Below are positions 8,345-15,802 of a stretch of 64,000 bases of DNA, in pieces; positions within the stretch are counted from its first letter, which is position 1, and each line of letters opens with the position of its first letter. A program made the position numbers and the translations under genes. This stretch comes from Polycladomyces zharkentensis (GTDB taxonomy: Bacteria > Bacillota > Bacilli > Thermoactinomycetales > JIR-001): assembly GCF_016938855.1 (NCBI RefSeq), contig NZ_JAFHAP010000004.1, forward strand, positions 186,001-250,000. The letters are read 5' to 3'. The notes under the pieces were generated by a model. That model was not told the origin of the DNA and did no database searches. It saw only the letters and a list, made by a program, of their open reading frames with translations.

Positions 8345-8593
8345 TCAGCTTCCCACACGTTCCTGGATTGCGCGGTATACTTCTTCCACCGATTGTCCCT
8401 TTACACTGATCACCGGTGCGCCCGTATCAATGTTTTGCATCCCCATCACATCTTTGTCCCCACCTGAAATCACACAGCAATCACACGTGTCAAGCCGGGT
8501 CGACGCGTTCAGCGGCACGACTTCATAACCATTGTGACGAAGATATTCCTGCACGTGTTTCAAATGATCTTCCACAGCGATGCGTTTCGCCAT
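8345..8593 (-). CDS. UPF0180 (YkuS-like) family protein
   Basis: An 82-residue protein matching the YkuS/UPF0180 pattern: an N-terminal helix (VEDHLKHVQEYLRHNGYEVVPL), a CDCCVISGGDKDVMGM segment with three close cysteines, and a C-terminal SVEEVYRAIQER helix. Family members are small cytosolic proteins of unknown function common in spore formers. The start at MAKRIAVED has a GGAGG site eight bases upstream; the longer upstream frame does not. Confidence 0.85.
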   Translation of the reverse strand: MAKRIAVEDHLKHVQEYLRHNGYEVVPLNASTRLDTCDCCVISGGDKDVMGMQNIDTGAPVISVKGQSVEEVYRAIQERVGS

Positions 8594-8668
8594 GACGGAC
8601 ACCTCCTTCATGGACCATAGGTTTTCACAGACGCACCCAGGATATGCGGGCGATTTTCGAACCTGTGA

Positions 8669-8830
8669 TTACAACGAATCAGCTTGGCGAACGTAGGCGA
8701 CCAACGCGACATCCTGCTGAAGCAAGCGGTGTAACTCTTGTTCCGCCTGTGAGATCGTCCGCATCACATCAGGACGATCTTCCAGGTTGATCAATCGGTA
8801 ACCTTTCTTGCTTTGATCATGTGTGTTCAT
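8669..8830 (-). CDS. Small hypothetical protein, 53 residues
   Basis: A short open frame starting MNTHDQSKKGYRLINLED and ending YVRQADSL. It is charged, has no membrane segment and looks helical. Its ATG lies 11 bases inside the end of the yqzE-like gene and is preceded by AGGAGATC, so translational coupling is likely. No family was recognised. The natural-looking composition and coupling favour a real gene over chance. Confidence 0.5.
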   Translation of the reverse strand: MNTHDQSKKGYRLINLEDRPDVMRTISQAEQELHRLLQQDVALVAYVRQADSL

Positions 8831-9014
8831 GATCTCCTGATCCGTTCCTTTCCTTTGTGTTCATCATCATGCTCAACGAGACGGGAAGCATGCCGAACCA
8901 TCGCACAGTCCACGGCTCCTTCTTCTTCTGCAATTGTTTGCGTTCATGCCGAGGGGTTTCCACAAACCATAACAACCGTTCCAACATCATGCGCAGCAAA
9001 TCCTTGGAAGACAA
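8817..9014 (-). CDS. yqzE: YqzE-like protein
   Basis: A 65-residue basic protein. The core FVETPRHERKQLQKKKEPWTVRWFGMLPVSLSMM follows the YqzE pattern: a short helix, a -TP-x-ER-K segment, a run of lysines, then RWFGxLPxxLSM. In B. subtilis yqzE also lies between comG and the shikimate kinase gene, so position supports the call. The likely start is TTG (LSSKDLL), spaced from AGGGGGTG. This start falls at the end of the T-run of the upstream aroK terminator. An ATG at codon 9 is the alternative. Function is unknown. Confidence 0.65.
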   Translation of the reverse strand: MSSKDLLRMMLERLLWFVETPRHERKQLQKKKEPWTVRWFGMLPVSLSMMMNTKERNGSGDHEHT

Positions 9015-9054
9015 AAAACAACACCCCCTACGGTCTATCATGACCGCAAGGGGG
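9012..9054 (-). terminator. aroK terminator reaching the yqzE start
   Basis: The stem CCCCCTACGGTC/GACCGCAAGGGGG is followed on the minus strand by GTTGTTTTTT. The TTG proposed for yqzE lies in the last bases of this run, so read-through would be needed for expression from upstream. Confidence 0.75.
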
Positions 9055-9059
9055 CGTAT

Positions 9060-9581
9060 TTAAACACGGACTTCCATCTCCCGACGCCACCGCTGTTCAA
9101 TCATCGACGCCACCTCATAAGCGGTGTGGCCCGTGGTCTCCACTTTCCAGTCGGCAAAATCGTATTTGCCGGCCCGCTCCAGCATCAATTGCCGAACACG
9201 CTGCTTCAGGTCTCCCTGCAACAACGGCCGGTTTGTATCACCTGCCAACCGCCGGCAAATCTCATCCGCCGAAGCTTGCAGGCAAACGACCCAACCGTGC
9301 CGCTTCATCCGTTCGACATTTTCAGCCCGAAGTACGATGCCTCCTCCCGTGGCAATCACTTGAGGCTTCCCAGCCAACACTTGATGCAACACCTGTGTTT
9401 CGACTGCACGAAAGCCCTGCTCACCCTGTTCCCGGAACAATTGGGCGATGGATTGTCCGGTGGTTTGCTCAATGACACGGTCGGTATCCGTCAACGGAAG
9501 TCCCAGGCGTTCAGACAGTGCCCGTCCCACCGTTGTTTTGCCGGTTCCCGTCATGCCGATCAGAATCAGGTGCTGTTTCAT
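9060..9581 (-). CDS. aroK: Shikimate kinase
   Basis: A 173-residue P-loop kinase that phosphorylates shikimate at the 3-OH using ATP, the fifth step of the chorismate pathway. The Walker A loop is GMTGTGKTT (residues 9-17). Shikimate is bound by Asp32 and Asp34 (TDTD), Arg58 (FRAVE) and the GGG loop at 79-81. The LID region contains NRPLL. The length is normal. The start MKQHLIL was chosen because AAAGGAG lies upstream (spacer 12) and the preceding residues do not fit the family. It lies between yqzE and the comG operon, as in Bacillus. Confidence 0.95.
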   Translation of the reverse strand: MKQHLILIGMTGTGKTTVGRALSERLGLPLTDTDRVIEQTTGQSIAQLFREQGEQGFRAVETQVLHQVLAGKPQVIATGGGIVLRAENVERMKRHGWVVCLQASADEICRRLAGDTNRPLLQGDLKQRVRQLMLERAGKYDFADWKVETTGHTAYEVASMIEQRWRREMEVRV

Positions 9582-9700
9582 TTGCTGTGTGTTCTCCTTT
9601 GATGATGCATGTATCACTCACTATATTACTTGATCGCCCTGATTTTTGTCGAATGGGAGGCCCCGTACGGTTGGTTCCGAATCAGCGTGTCGACGTTGGT

Positions 9701-10129
9701 TTACCGTTCCCAGCGGATGATGGTCCATCGCCGGTTTTCCAGCACGACGCGGACGGTTTGTACAATCCCGCTTCTCCGCTCTCCCACGGCCGTCACGCTC
9801 CAATACCCGGACGGACCCGGTCGGGCCAGGACACGCACTTTCGTCCCATCCCAGTTGAATGAGAGCGTCCCTTGAACGGTTCGCCGTTCGGCCAGCATCG
9901 ACTGAATCCGGGCAATCCCTGTTTCCGCCGCATACTGCGCCTGCGTCATTTCCCACTGCCACATCGTATCGTCCCTGTTGTCGGCCAAACTGCTCACAGC
10001 AGCGGTCAGCAACAGGAAAAGCATCATCGTAACAGCCAACACCATCGGCAACGCGAATCCGTTTTGCCGACTACGGCCTGTCGGCAGGTGCGCGAAGCCG
10101 AACAAACGTAAACACTTCCAAGTCAGCAT
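9701..10129 (-). CDS. comGG: ComGG-like competence pseudopilin
   Basis: A 142-residue last gene of the com operon. It has a single hydrophobic helix after GFALPMVLAVTMMLFLLLTA, in the position of a minor pseudopilin, and a globular Trp-rich C-terminus. It lacks the canonical Gly-Phe-Thr-Leu-x-Glu site: the residue after the helix start is not Glu, as is also true of ComGG in Bacillus. The start overlaps comGF by 59 bases. Assignment rests on position and topology more than on sequence. Confidence 0.75.
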   Translation of the reverse strand: MLTWKCLRLFGFAHLPTGRSRQNGFALPMVLAVTMMLFLLLTAAVSSLADNRDDTMWQWEMTQAQYAAETGIARIQSMLAERRTVQGTLSFNWDGTKVRVLARPGPSGYWSVTAVGERRSGIVQTVRVVLENRRWTIIRWER

Positions 10130-10601
10130 ACCAGTTTTGCAGTCCCACCTCCACCTTCACCCCGTCCTCTGCCGGAACGAAAGAAAGGAAATACACCTCG
10201 TGCAACAGAACGGTCGTCCCGGAAAAGGAACGCTCGCCAGGATGACGAACATCCCGGATGACCCGCCGTTTTTTCAGCTGGTAACGAACGATACTCCCGT
10301 CAGCGCGATCCAACCACAAAGCACCGTCCGTTCCGGAACGAACCCTGACCGCTCCCCGAATTTCATCGCGGATATCACTGACAAACGCATTGGCTTCCAT
10401 CTGCAACTGTACCCGGCCGATTTGTTTTTTCAGCGAGGATTCCAGAGTAAACGCCACGGTGAACACGATCGGGATCATCAACATCCACAGCGCCGTTGTC
10501 ACCGCCATTTCCACATAAGTAAAGCCGGCCTGACGCTTCAGGGAGCGAACTGACGGGCGCGCAGGCGAAGCAGTTGTTCTTGTTTCCGAAAGTCCCGCCA
10601 T
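10071..10601 (-). CDS. comGF: ComGF-like competence pseudopilin
   Basis: A 176-residue protein with a prepilin-type segment (AGFTYVEMAVTTALWMLMIPIVFTVAF) beginning near residue 26 and a C-terminal globular domain. This is the ComGF position in the operon. The ATG chosen gives a 25-residue basic leader and overlaps comGE by 64 bases; the frame stays open further upstream, and the ribosome site is only moderate, so the exact start is uncertain. It should be processed by a ComC-type peptidase, which is not in this window. Confidence 0.8.
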   Translation of the reverse strand: MAGLSETRTTASPARPSVRSLKRQAGFTYVEMAVTTALWMLMIPIVFTVAFTLESSLKKQIGRVQLQMEANAFVSDIRDEIRGAVRVRSGTDGALWLDRADGSIVRYQLKKRRVIRDVRHPGERSFSGTTVLLHEVYFLSFVPAEDGVKVEVGLQNWYADLEVFTFVRLRAPADRP

Positions 10602-10909
10602 CGTATCACCACTTCCGACTCCAGCAAATGGGAACGAATCAACCTCTTGCGTACAGTGACCCGAAACATCGTCCCGGCACGGTTGATCTCCATTGTCCTG
10701 TTGACCGCCGGCACGACCCATGTCCGTTGGAGGCGTTCCATTTGTTCCTGCATCAACTGAACGGCTTCAAAGCGCTGATCCTGCACCTGATATCGGATGC
10801 GCAACTCCGTATATGCCGGAATGGCCGTGACAGCCAACAAACCGAGGATCATCAGCGCTGTCAGCACCTCCGCCAACGTGAAGCCGCGTTCACCGCCAAA
10901 CGTTTTCAC
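10538..10909 (-). CDS. comGE: ComGE-like competence pseudopilin
   Basis: A 123-residue type IV pilin-like protein. The leader MKTFGGERG is followed by the cleavage and methylation motif G-FTLAEV and a hydrophobic helix to about residue 31. The C-terminal half is rich in Arg and Gln. The GTG start overlaps the stop of comGD in GTGA, a sign of translational coupling. Confidence 0.85.
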   Translation of the reverse strand: MKTFGGERGFTLAEVLTALMILGLLAVTAIPAYTELRIRYQVQDQRFEAVQLMQEQMERLQRTWVVPAVNRTMEINRAGTMFRVTVRKRLIRSHLLESEVVIRWRDFRKQEQLLRLRARQFAP

Positions 10910-11358
10910 GGTGCCGTCTCCACACGGGCACGTCCTGATGCCACCTGGATGATCACCTTTCCCCGGATCGCGTTTCCCTCCATCAGGTGAATGGTTCCGC
11001 CCCGCACCTGCCCGCTTCGACGAAATTCCAAACGACCGCCCGGATAGTTGCTGACCAGTCGGTATCTTCGCGACACTTCACCTGTCCTCCATACGGCGGA
11101 ACCGGAAAGAATCCGATAGTGCCGACCATCTTTCGACAACTGTACAACCACCTCCCGTTCGCGGCTCACCGCCCACCGCTGTGCCATACGCAAATCCGAT
11201 TGCAGACGGGACAAAGTCATCTCCCGATCCACCCGTTCCCCGATTTGCGCCGCGGCCGGAAAAGCCAACGCAGTCAACAAGCCGATGCAAGCCAGGATCA
11301 ATGCCATCTCCAACAGCGTCCATCCGCCTTCCTTCCCGGGACGGGGTGTCAGCCTCAT
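10906..11358 (-). CDS. comGD: ComGD-like competence pseudopilin
   Basis: A 150-residue pseudopilin with leader MRLTPRPGKEGG, then WTLLEMALILACIGLLTALAF. Glu at +5 after the processing Gly is conserved, but Trp replaces the usual Phe at +1. The C-terminus is beta-rich and resembles GspH-type minor pilins. The ATG at 11358 was preferred to a GTG four codons upstream; neither has a strong ribosome site. Confidence 0.82.
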   Translation of the reverse strand: MRLTPRPGKEGGWTLLEMALILACIGLLTALAFPAAAQIGERVDREMTLSRLQSDLRMAQRWAVSREREVVVQLSKDGRHYRILSGSAVWRTGEVSRRYRLVSNYPGGRLEFRRSGQVRGGTIHLMEGNAIRGKVIIQVASGRARVETAP

Positions 11359-11372
11359 AATCAAACACACCG

Positions 11373-11708
11373 CTACTCACCATGCTTGGAACAACGGACC
11401 CGTTTTTCCGGCGGTGCATCCGGTTGGATGGTATATTTGCCGTGGGCAGGACAAACCGGTTCTGTTCTGAGATACCCTCTTTTTTTCAATTCGGCCACGT
11501 TGGCAGGGTATTTTCCCATCTCCAGGTAATAATTGTCCGCCTGAGCGCCGATCAGCTGGCGATTGGCTTGACATGCCCGGTCCTGCGCCTTTTCTCCGGC
11601 CGATTTCAGGTTGGGCAAGGCGATGGCAATGATCACACCGATGATGAACAGCACCACCAACATTTCCACCAAGGTGAATCCCCGTTGGTTCCCGATCGGG
11701 GAACGCAT
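11373..11708 (-). CDS. comGC: ComGC major competence pseudopilin
   Basis: A 111-residue major pseudopilin of the transformation apparatus. After the leader MRSPIGNQRG comes the near-perfect type IV motif FTLVEMLVVLFIIGVIIAIALPNL. Two Cys in the C-terminal part (PVCPAHG and VRCSKHG) could form the stabilising disulfide; a third Cys lies at CQAN. In B. subtilis ComGC polymerises into the pseudopilus that brings DNA through the wall. The gene follows comGB by 15 bases. Confidence 0.95.
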   Translation of the reverse strand: MRSPIGNQRGFTLVEMLVVLFIIGVIIAIALPNLKSAGEKAQDRACQANRQLIGAQADNYYLEMGKYPANVAELKKRGYLRTEPVCPAHGKYTIQPDAPPEKRVRCSKHGE

Positions 11709-11723
11709 GCGTCCACATCCCTT

Positions 11724-12764
11724 CTATATGGCTTTCACCAACTGCAGCATGGGTAAAAACAGCGCCATCACCGTAACGGCGATCATAAGACCGATGCAGA
11801 AGATCAGCACGGGTTCCAAACTTCGGGTGAACCGGCGAATTTGTTCATGCATCAACAATTCCGTTCCCTTGGCCATCGACAACAGGGCATGATCCAGCCG
11901 CCCGGTCTCCTCTCCCAAGGCGACCCATTGGGAAAGGGTCGGCAACAACAGGGTCGCTCCACCGTGTTTCAACGCATCGTGCAGAGATTCTCCCGACAGC
12001 AAGCAAGATCGAATCCGGTCAATGGATGCCTTTAACGACCACCATGGTGTCAATTCCCGCATGATGTCCAATGCGCGCAAGAGCGGAACGCCCGCTCTCA
12101 GCAACAACCCCAGCTGAATGGAAAAATAGTGTGTAAAACGGTAACGATACATACGCCGAACCATCGGCAAACGAATGATCCGTTCGACCCAGGGTGCACG
12201 CCTCTCAGGCGGCAGCATACGCAAACCGAGTCCCGCCACAACCAAGAGAGAAACGCTCCACACCGCCCCCGCCAGCGACTCATTGAGCCAGGCGTACAGG
12301 CGAATCATTCCGACCGTGAACGGGGGCAATTCCAAACCCATTGTTTCATATAAGACCGAAAAACGAGGAATGACAGCGGTAATCAGAAAAAGAAACGAAA
12401 GAATGACCAAAACAAACACGATCACGGGATAGATCACAGCCTGTCCGATTTCCCGTCTCCTGCGGGCAAGCTCGTGATAGTACGCTTCGCACTGCCGCAA
12501 CCCCTGCCCATAATCTCCGTGCTCTTCCGCCGCACTGACGAATGACAGGAAGAGCGGCGGCACGCCTTCTCCCTGCAAGGTTTGTGAGAAACTGGCTCCT
12601 TCATTCAACTTTTGCCGGATCCGTTCGGCCTGTGCGGGACTGATCACCCGTTGTTCCGCCAGGATCGCGATGCCGGGCAACAGCGGGAATCCACTTTCCA
12701 GCAGGTGAGCGAGCGTCCTGCTGAACATCGCCAACCGCTCCGCCGACCACTTCCATTTCCTCAC
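11724..12764 (-). CDS. comGB: ComGB polytopic membrane protein
   Basis: A 346-residue protein of the GspF/PilC family with two T2SF domains and three membrane helices (YPVIVFVLVILSFLFLITAVIP; a middle pair near SLLVVAGLGLRM; and a C-terminal helix LIFCIGLMIAVTVMALFLPM). It is the inner-membrane platform of the pseudopilus. The start is GTG. It lies inside the 3' part of comGA, giving an unusually long overlap of 164 bases. Confidence 0.92.
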   Translation of the reverse strand: MRKWKWSAERLAMFSRTLAHLLESGFPLLPGIAILAEQRVISPAQAERIRQKLNEGASFSQTLQGEGVPPLFLSFVSAAEEHGDYGQGLRQCEAYYHELARRRREIGQAVIYPVIVFVLVILSFLFLITAVIPRFSVLYETMGLELPPFTVGMIRLYAWLNESLAGAVWSVSLLVVAGLGLRMLPPERRAPWVERIIRLPMVRRMYRYRFTHYFSIQLGLLLRAGVPLLRALDIMRELTPWWSLKASIDRIRSCLLSGESLHDALKHGGATLLLPTLSQWVALGEETGRLDHALLSMAKGTELLMHEQIRRFTRSLEPVLIFCIGLMIAVTVMALFLPMLQLVKAI

Positions 12765-13839
12765 TGAACTCCACCACCCGATGACACTCTTCCAACGTCG
12801 TCAATCCGGATGCAGCGCGTTCCTTCACCCGGTCGGCGATGGTGCGCACACCACGGAGCAACAGATGTTTCCGCATCCGTTCCGATGACCAGCCTTCCGC
12901 GATGCCGCGACTCAACGCTTCATCCACTGTGATCACTTCAAACACGCCCGTTCTCCCGCGATAACCGGTCTGCTGACAATCCGGACATCCTTCGCCTCCG
13001 CATGAACCGCAGACCCGCCGAACCAACCGCTGGGCGACGGCTCCGATCAGCGTGGCCGCCACCCGGTACGGCTCTACCCCCATATCGAGCAAACGGGTGA
13101 TGGAACCCAGCGCATCCGGGGTGTGCAGGGTGGACAGCACAAGATGTCCGGTCATGGCGGCGCGAACGGCAATGTCCGCCGTCTCCCTGTCCCGTATTTC
13201 ACCTACCATGATCACATTGGGATCTTGGCGGAGTACGGCCCGCAAACCCGCTGCAAAGGTGAATCCCGCTTTCGGGTGGATCTGAATTTGGTTGACCCCC
13301 TCCATCTGAAACTCCACCGGGTCTTCCAATGTCACGATATTGGTCTCCGGTCGGTTCAACTCGCGCAACATCGCATACAGCGTCGTCGTCTTCCCCGCCC
13401 CGGTCGGACCGGTGACCACGATCAATCCATGCGGCCGGTCAATCAAACGTGTCACACGGGACAGCTCCGGCTCGTCCATTCCCAATTCGGCCAGCCTCCA
13501 TCCGTCAGGTCGGTCGCGCAACAGGCGGAGCACCACCTTTTCGCCGTGTACGGTCGGCATCGTGGAAATGCGCACATCCACCTTTTCACCCCGATGCCGG
13601 ATGGTCATTGCCCCATCCTGTGGAAGGCGTTTCTCCCCGATATCCAAGTGGCCCATCACTTTCAGCCTGGACACGTATCGCCACATCCACTCGGACGGTA
13701 TGCGGTCGATCACCGTCAAAAATCCGTCGATCCGAAACCGGATGCGCAAACCATCCTTCTGCGGCTCCACATGAATATCACTGGCACGCATGTCGATCGC
13801 CCGCTCCAGCAATTTTGCAATCGAAGCCGGAATATCCAT
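12601..13839 (-). CDS. comGA: ComGA traffic ATPase with C-terminal extension
   Basis: A 412-residue GspE/PilB-family ATPase that powers pseudopilus assembly. Visible motifs are Walker A GPTGAGKT (144-151), an Asp box around LEDPVEF, Walker B VIMVGEIRD (209-217), a His box GHLVLSTLHT and a Zn-binding tetracysteine (Cys277, 280, 285, 288). The start MDIPASI follows GAGGTGG. Homologues end near residue 356, just where comGB starts; here the frame runs on for about 54 residues of Gly, Arg and Asp-rich sequence antagonistic in phase to comGB. The extension may be real or may result from a small frameshift. Confidence 0.93.
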   Translation of the reverse strand: MDIPASIAKLLERAIDMRASDIHVEPQKDGLRIRFRIDGFLTVIDRIPSEWMWRYVSRLKVMGHLDIGEKRLPQDGAMTIRHRGEKVDVRISTMPTVHGEKVVLRLLRDRPDGWRLAELGMDEPELSRVTRLIDRPHGLIVVTGPTGAGKTTTLYAMLRELNRPETNIVTLEDPVEFQMEGVNQIQIHPKAGFTFAAGLRAVLRQDPNVIMVGEIRDRETADIAVRAAMTGHLVLSTLHTPDALGSITRLLDMGVEPYRVAATLIGAVAQRLVRRVCGSCGGEGCPDCQQTGYRGRTGVFEVITVDEALSRGIAEGWSSERMRKHLLLRGVRTIADRVKERAASGLTTLEECHRVVEFSEEMEVVGGAVGDVQQDARSPAGKWIPAVARHRDPGGTTGDQSRTGRTDPAKVE

Positions 13840-14009
13840 CTCCCACCACCTCATCCTTTCATCCCCATACACCTCCAAACATTCTACAAATTTCATCATT
13901 TTCCTCTTTTTGTCGACATTTATTGTCGTATAAAAACAACTTCAATGTGACAAGATATCCGTAAACATTCAGGTGAAGCGTGGCACTCCGATTCCCGACA
14001 TGAATTTGA

Positions 14010-14084
14010 TGGGGAGTAGCCAAGCGGTAAGGCAACGGACTTTGACTCCGTGATGCGCAGGTTCGATTCCTGCCTCCCCAGCCA
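14010..14084 (+). tRNA. tRNA-Gln (anticodon TTG)
   Basis: A complete cloverleaf: acceptor stem TGGGGAG/CTCCCCA, D-arm with AGCCAAGCGGTAAGGC, anticodon stem ACGGA/TCCGT with loop CTTTGAC, T-loop GTTCGATTC, and an encoded CCA end. The anticodon TTG reads CAA and CAG. Confidence 0.97.
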
Positions 14085-14092
14085 TAACAAAG

Positions 14093-14121
14093 GCCCCCGA
14101 GACGGTGAGACACTCGGGGGC
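14093..14121 (+). terminator. Terminator after tRNA-Gln
   Basis: The stem GCCCCCGAG/CTCGGGGGC lies 8 bases after the tRNA. The T-run is weak. Confidence 0.65.
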
Positions 14122-14184
14122 AATGAATCAAGAAATGAAAAATCCCTGCAACCACTAGGGTTGAAGGGTTTTTTTACATTGTGA

Positions 14185-14556
14185 TTATCTTCCGGAGTAA
14201 ATGCCCATTACATGACCTTCCGGATCTGTGAAAAGGGCAAATGTGCCGTCTCCAGGGATTTCCGTTTCGGGCATCATCACTTTGCCTCCGGCTTGGGTGA
14301 CTTTGTCTAAGGTGGCTTGGATATTTTCTACTTTCACATAAAAAGTGATATAGGGAGGGTGTTCATGTGGCCATCTAAAAATATGGCCATTGATCCCCGC
14401 CTCATCACCTGAGATATTCAGCGATTCACCGTCATCATCCGCAATTTTCCAGCCAAAAACGGATTCATAAAACCCTTTTACTTCTCTTGGATTTTTGGCG
14501 TTAATTTCAAAAAAGCCGATTTGACCGATTTGCGCATTGCTGAATTGATCTCCCAT
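14185..14556 (-). CDS. VOC (glyoxalase/bleomycin-resistance) family protein
   Basis: A 123-residue vicinal-oxygen-chelate fold protein. The first beta-alpha-beta unit reads IGFFEINAKNPREVKGFYESVFGWK, and the second ends with FALFTDPEGHVMGIYSG. The pattern is close to YwbC/YdcI-like members whose substrate is unknown; metal-binding residues are not clear enough to claim lyase or dioxygenase activity. The start MGDQFSN follows AAAGGAG. The gene and its upstream flank are AT-richer than the neighbours. Confidence 0.8.
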   Translation of the reverse strand: MGDQFSNAQIGQIGFFEINAKNPREVKGFYESVFGWKIADDDGESLNISGDEAGINGHIFRWPHEHPPYITFYVKVENIQATLDKVTQAGGKVMMPETEIPGDGTFALFTDPEGHVMGIYSGR

Positions 14557-14894
14557 GGAATCATCTCCTTTCAAGATGCATCTTCCGCTCCCCCACATAG
14601 AGAGATCATGTTGCCCGATTGGGGAATCGAATATAAAGAGAACTTTTGTTCGGTATCGAGAAAAGTATATCATTATTTTGAATGCTCTACAATCCAAAAG
14701 CCCTCATTAACCACTGAGACAGCACAACCGGATGAATCCATATGGGACAGGGGCCGTCTTTTGGAACAATGGGTGAATCATTGAGTGAAATCCCGTGATT
14801 TGCGGTTTCTTTCCTTCATTTGCTATAGACGGGAGGAGGTAGAGCCAGTATGCTAGAAAAGAGTCGGGAAACGTAGAAGGTGGTGATTGACAAC
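14557..14894. other. Intergenic region upstream of two divergent genes
   Basis: About 340 bases of relatively AT-rich sequence between the divergent VOC and phosphoesterase genes. Apart from presumed promoters, nothing further was recognised; the short frames here look fortuitous. Confidence 0.4.
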
Positions 14895-15734
14895 ATGTCC
14901 ATCATCGAATGGATCGGGGGCGCCATGGCGACGGCGATCGTCGTGCTGTGGATCATCGCCCGGCGAAACACGTACAAACCGATGGTGAAACATGTGAACC
15001 TCCAAATTCCGCGCCCTGTTCTCTCTTCTCCATTGAAAATTCTCCATTTGACCGACTTGCACATGGAGAAGTTGTCGGTTTCCCCTCAGGCGTTGCTTAA
15101 GCAAATCGGGGATACGGAAATCGACTTGATCGCATTGACGGGCGATTACCTGGACACACCGCGGATGACCGACCGCTTTCTGGAATATATGGACGTTTTG
15201 GCTTCTTTGAATCCGCGTTATGGGATGTACGCCGTATTCGGCAATCATGATTACTGCATCGAAAACCTTTTGCCTCAGTTAAAAAAAGAGATGGAGAAGC
15301 GGGGTTGCTGCGTACTGCAAAATGAACACCGTACGCTGGAGTTGGAAGACGGCCTTCGGCTCAATATCATCGGTGTGGATGATCATTACACCGGACGCAG
15401 TGATTTGGCCCGTGCATACAAAGATGTCTCGGACGGCATCAATCTCGTGTTGACACACGATCCCAACATTGTGCTGGAGATGGCGGATTACCCGTTTGAC
15501 TATCTGCTGTCCGGTCATTTCCACGGCGGGCAGATTCACTGGCCCAAACCGTACCATCTGAAAAAGATGGGACAACTTCCGCATCTTCGCATCTTCCGCG
15601 GTCTGCATTATTACCGGAACCGCGCCTACTACATCAGCGAGGGACTGGGGCAGACGGCCCTCAATCTCCGCCTGCGTTCCCGTCCGGAGATCACATTCCA
15701 CACCTTGAATACACCGACCGCGGATGCATCGTAA
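14895..15734 (+). CDS. Metallophosphoesterase, YkuE-like
   Basis: A 279-residue calcineurin-like phosphoesterase with an N-terminal membrane helix (about residues 5-22). The dimetal site motifs are all present: DLH (54-56), GD (83-84), GNHD (116-119), a THDPN segment and the GHFHGGQ motif. This order is found in YkuE/YaeI-type enzymes. Some relatives act on UDP-diacylglucosamine-like lipids or surface polymers, but the substrate here is not known. ATG 14895 was chosen over an in-frame GTG at 14880 because AAGGTGG lies upstream. Confidence 0.87.
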   Translation: MSIIEWIGGAMATAIVVLWIIARRNTYKPMVKHVNLQIPRPVLSSPLKILHLTDLHMEKLSVSPQALLKQIGDTEIDLIALTGDYLDTPRMTDRFLEYMDVLASLNPRYGMYAVFGNHDYCIENLLPQLKKEMEKRGCCVLQNEHRTLELEDGLRLNIIGVDDHYTGRSDLARAYKDVSDGINLVLTHDPNIVLEMADYPFDYLLSGHFHGGQIHWPKPYHLKKMGQLPHLRIFRGLHYYRNRAYYISEGLGQTALNLRLRSRPEITFHTLNTPTADAS

Positions 15735-15769
15735 TCATGCGAGAACCGACCATGCTTAAATGCCAGTTC

Positions 15770-15802
15770 AACCGATCCGATTGTTTCGGATCGGTTTTTT
15801 TT
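15770..15802 (+). terminator. Terminator of the phosphoesterase gene
   Basis: AACCGATCCGA/TCGGATCGGTT stem and a run of eight T. It is between convergent genes and may serve both. Confidence 0.9.

Noticed and set aside
14521-14784. 87-residue plus-strand frame upstream of the phosphoesterase
   Set aside because: It overlaps the VOC gene 5' end in antisense, has no ribosome site and no recognisable family.
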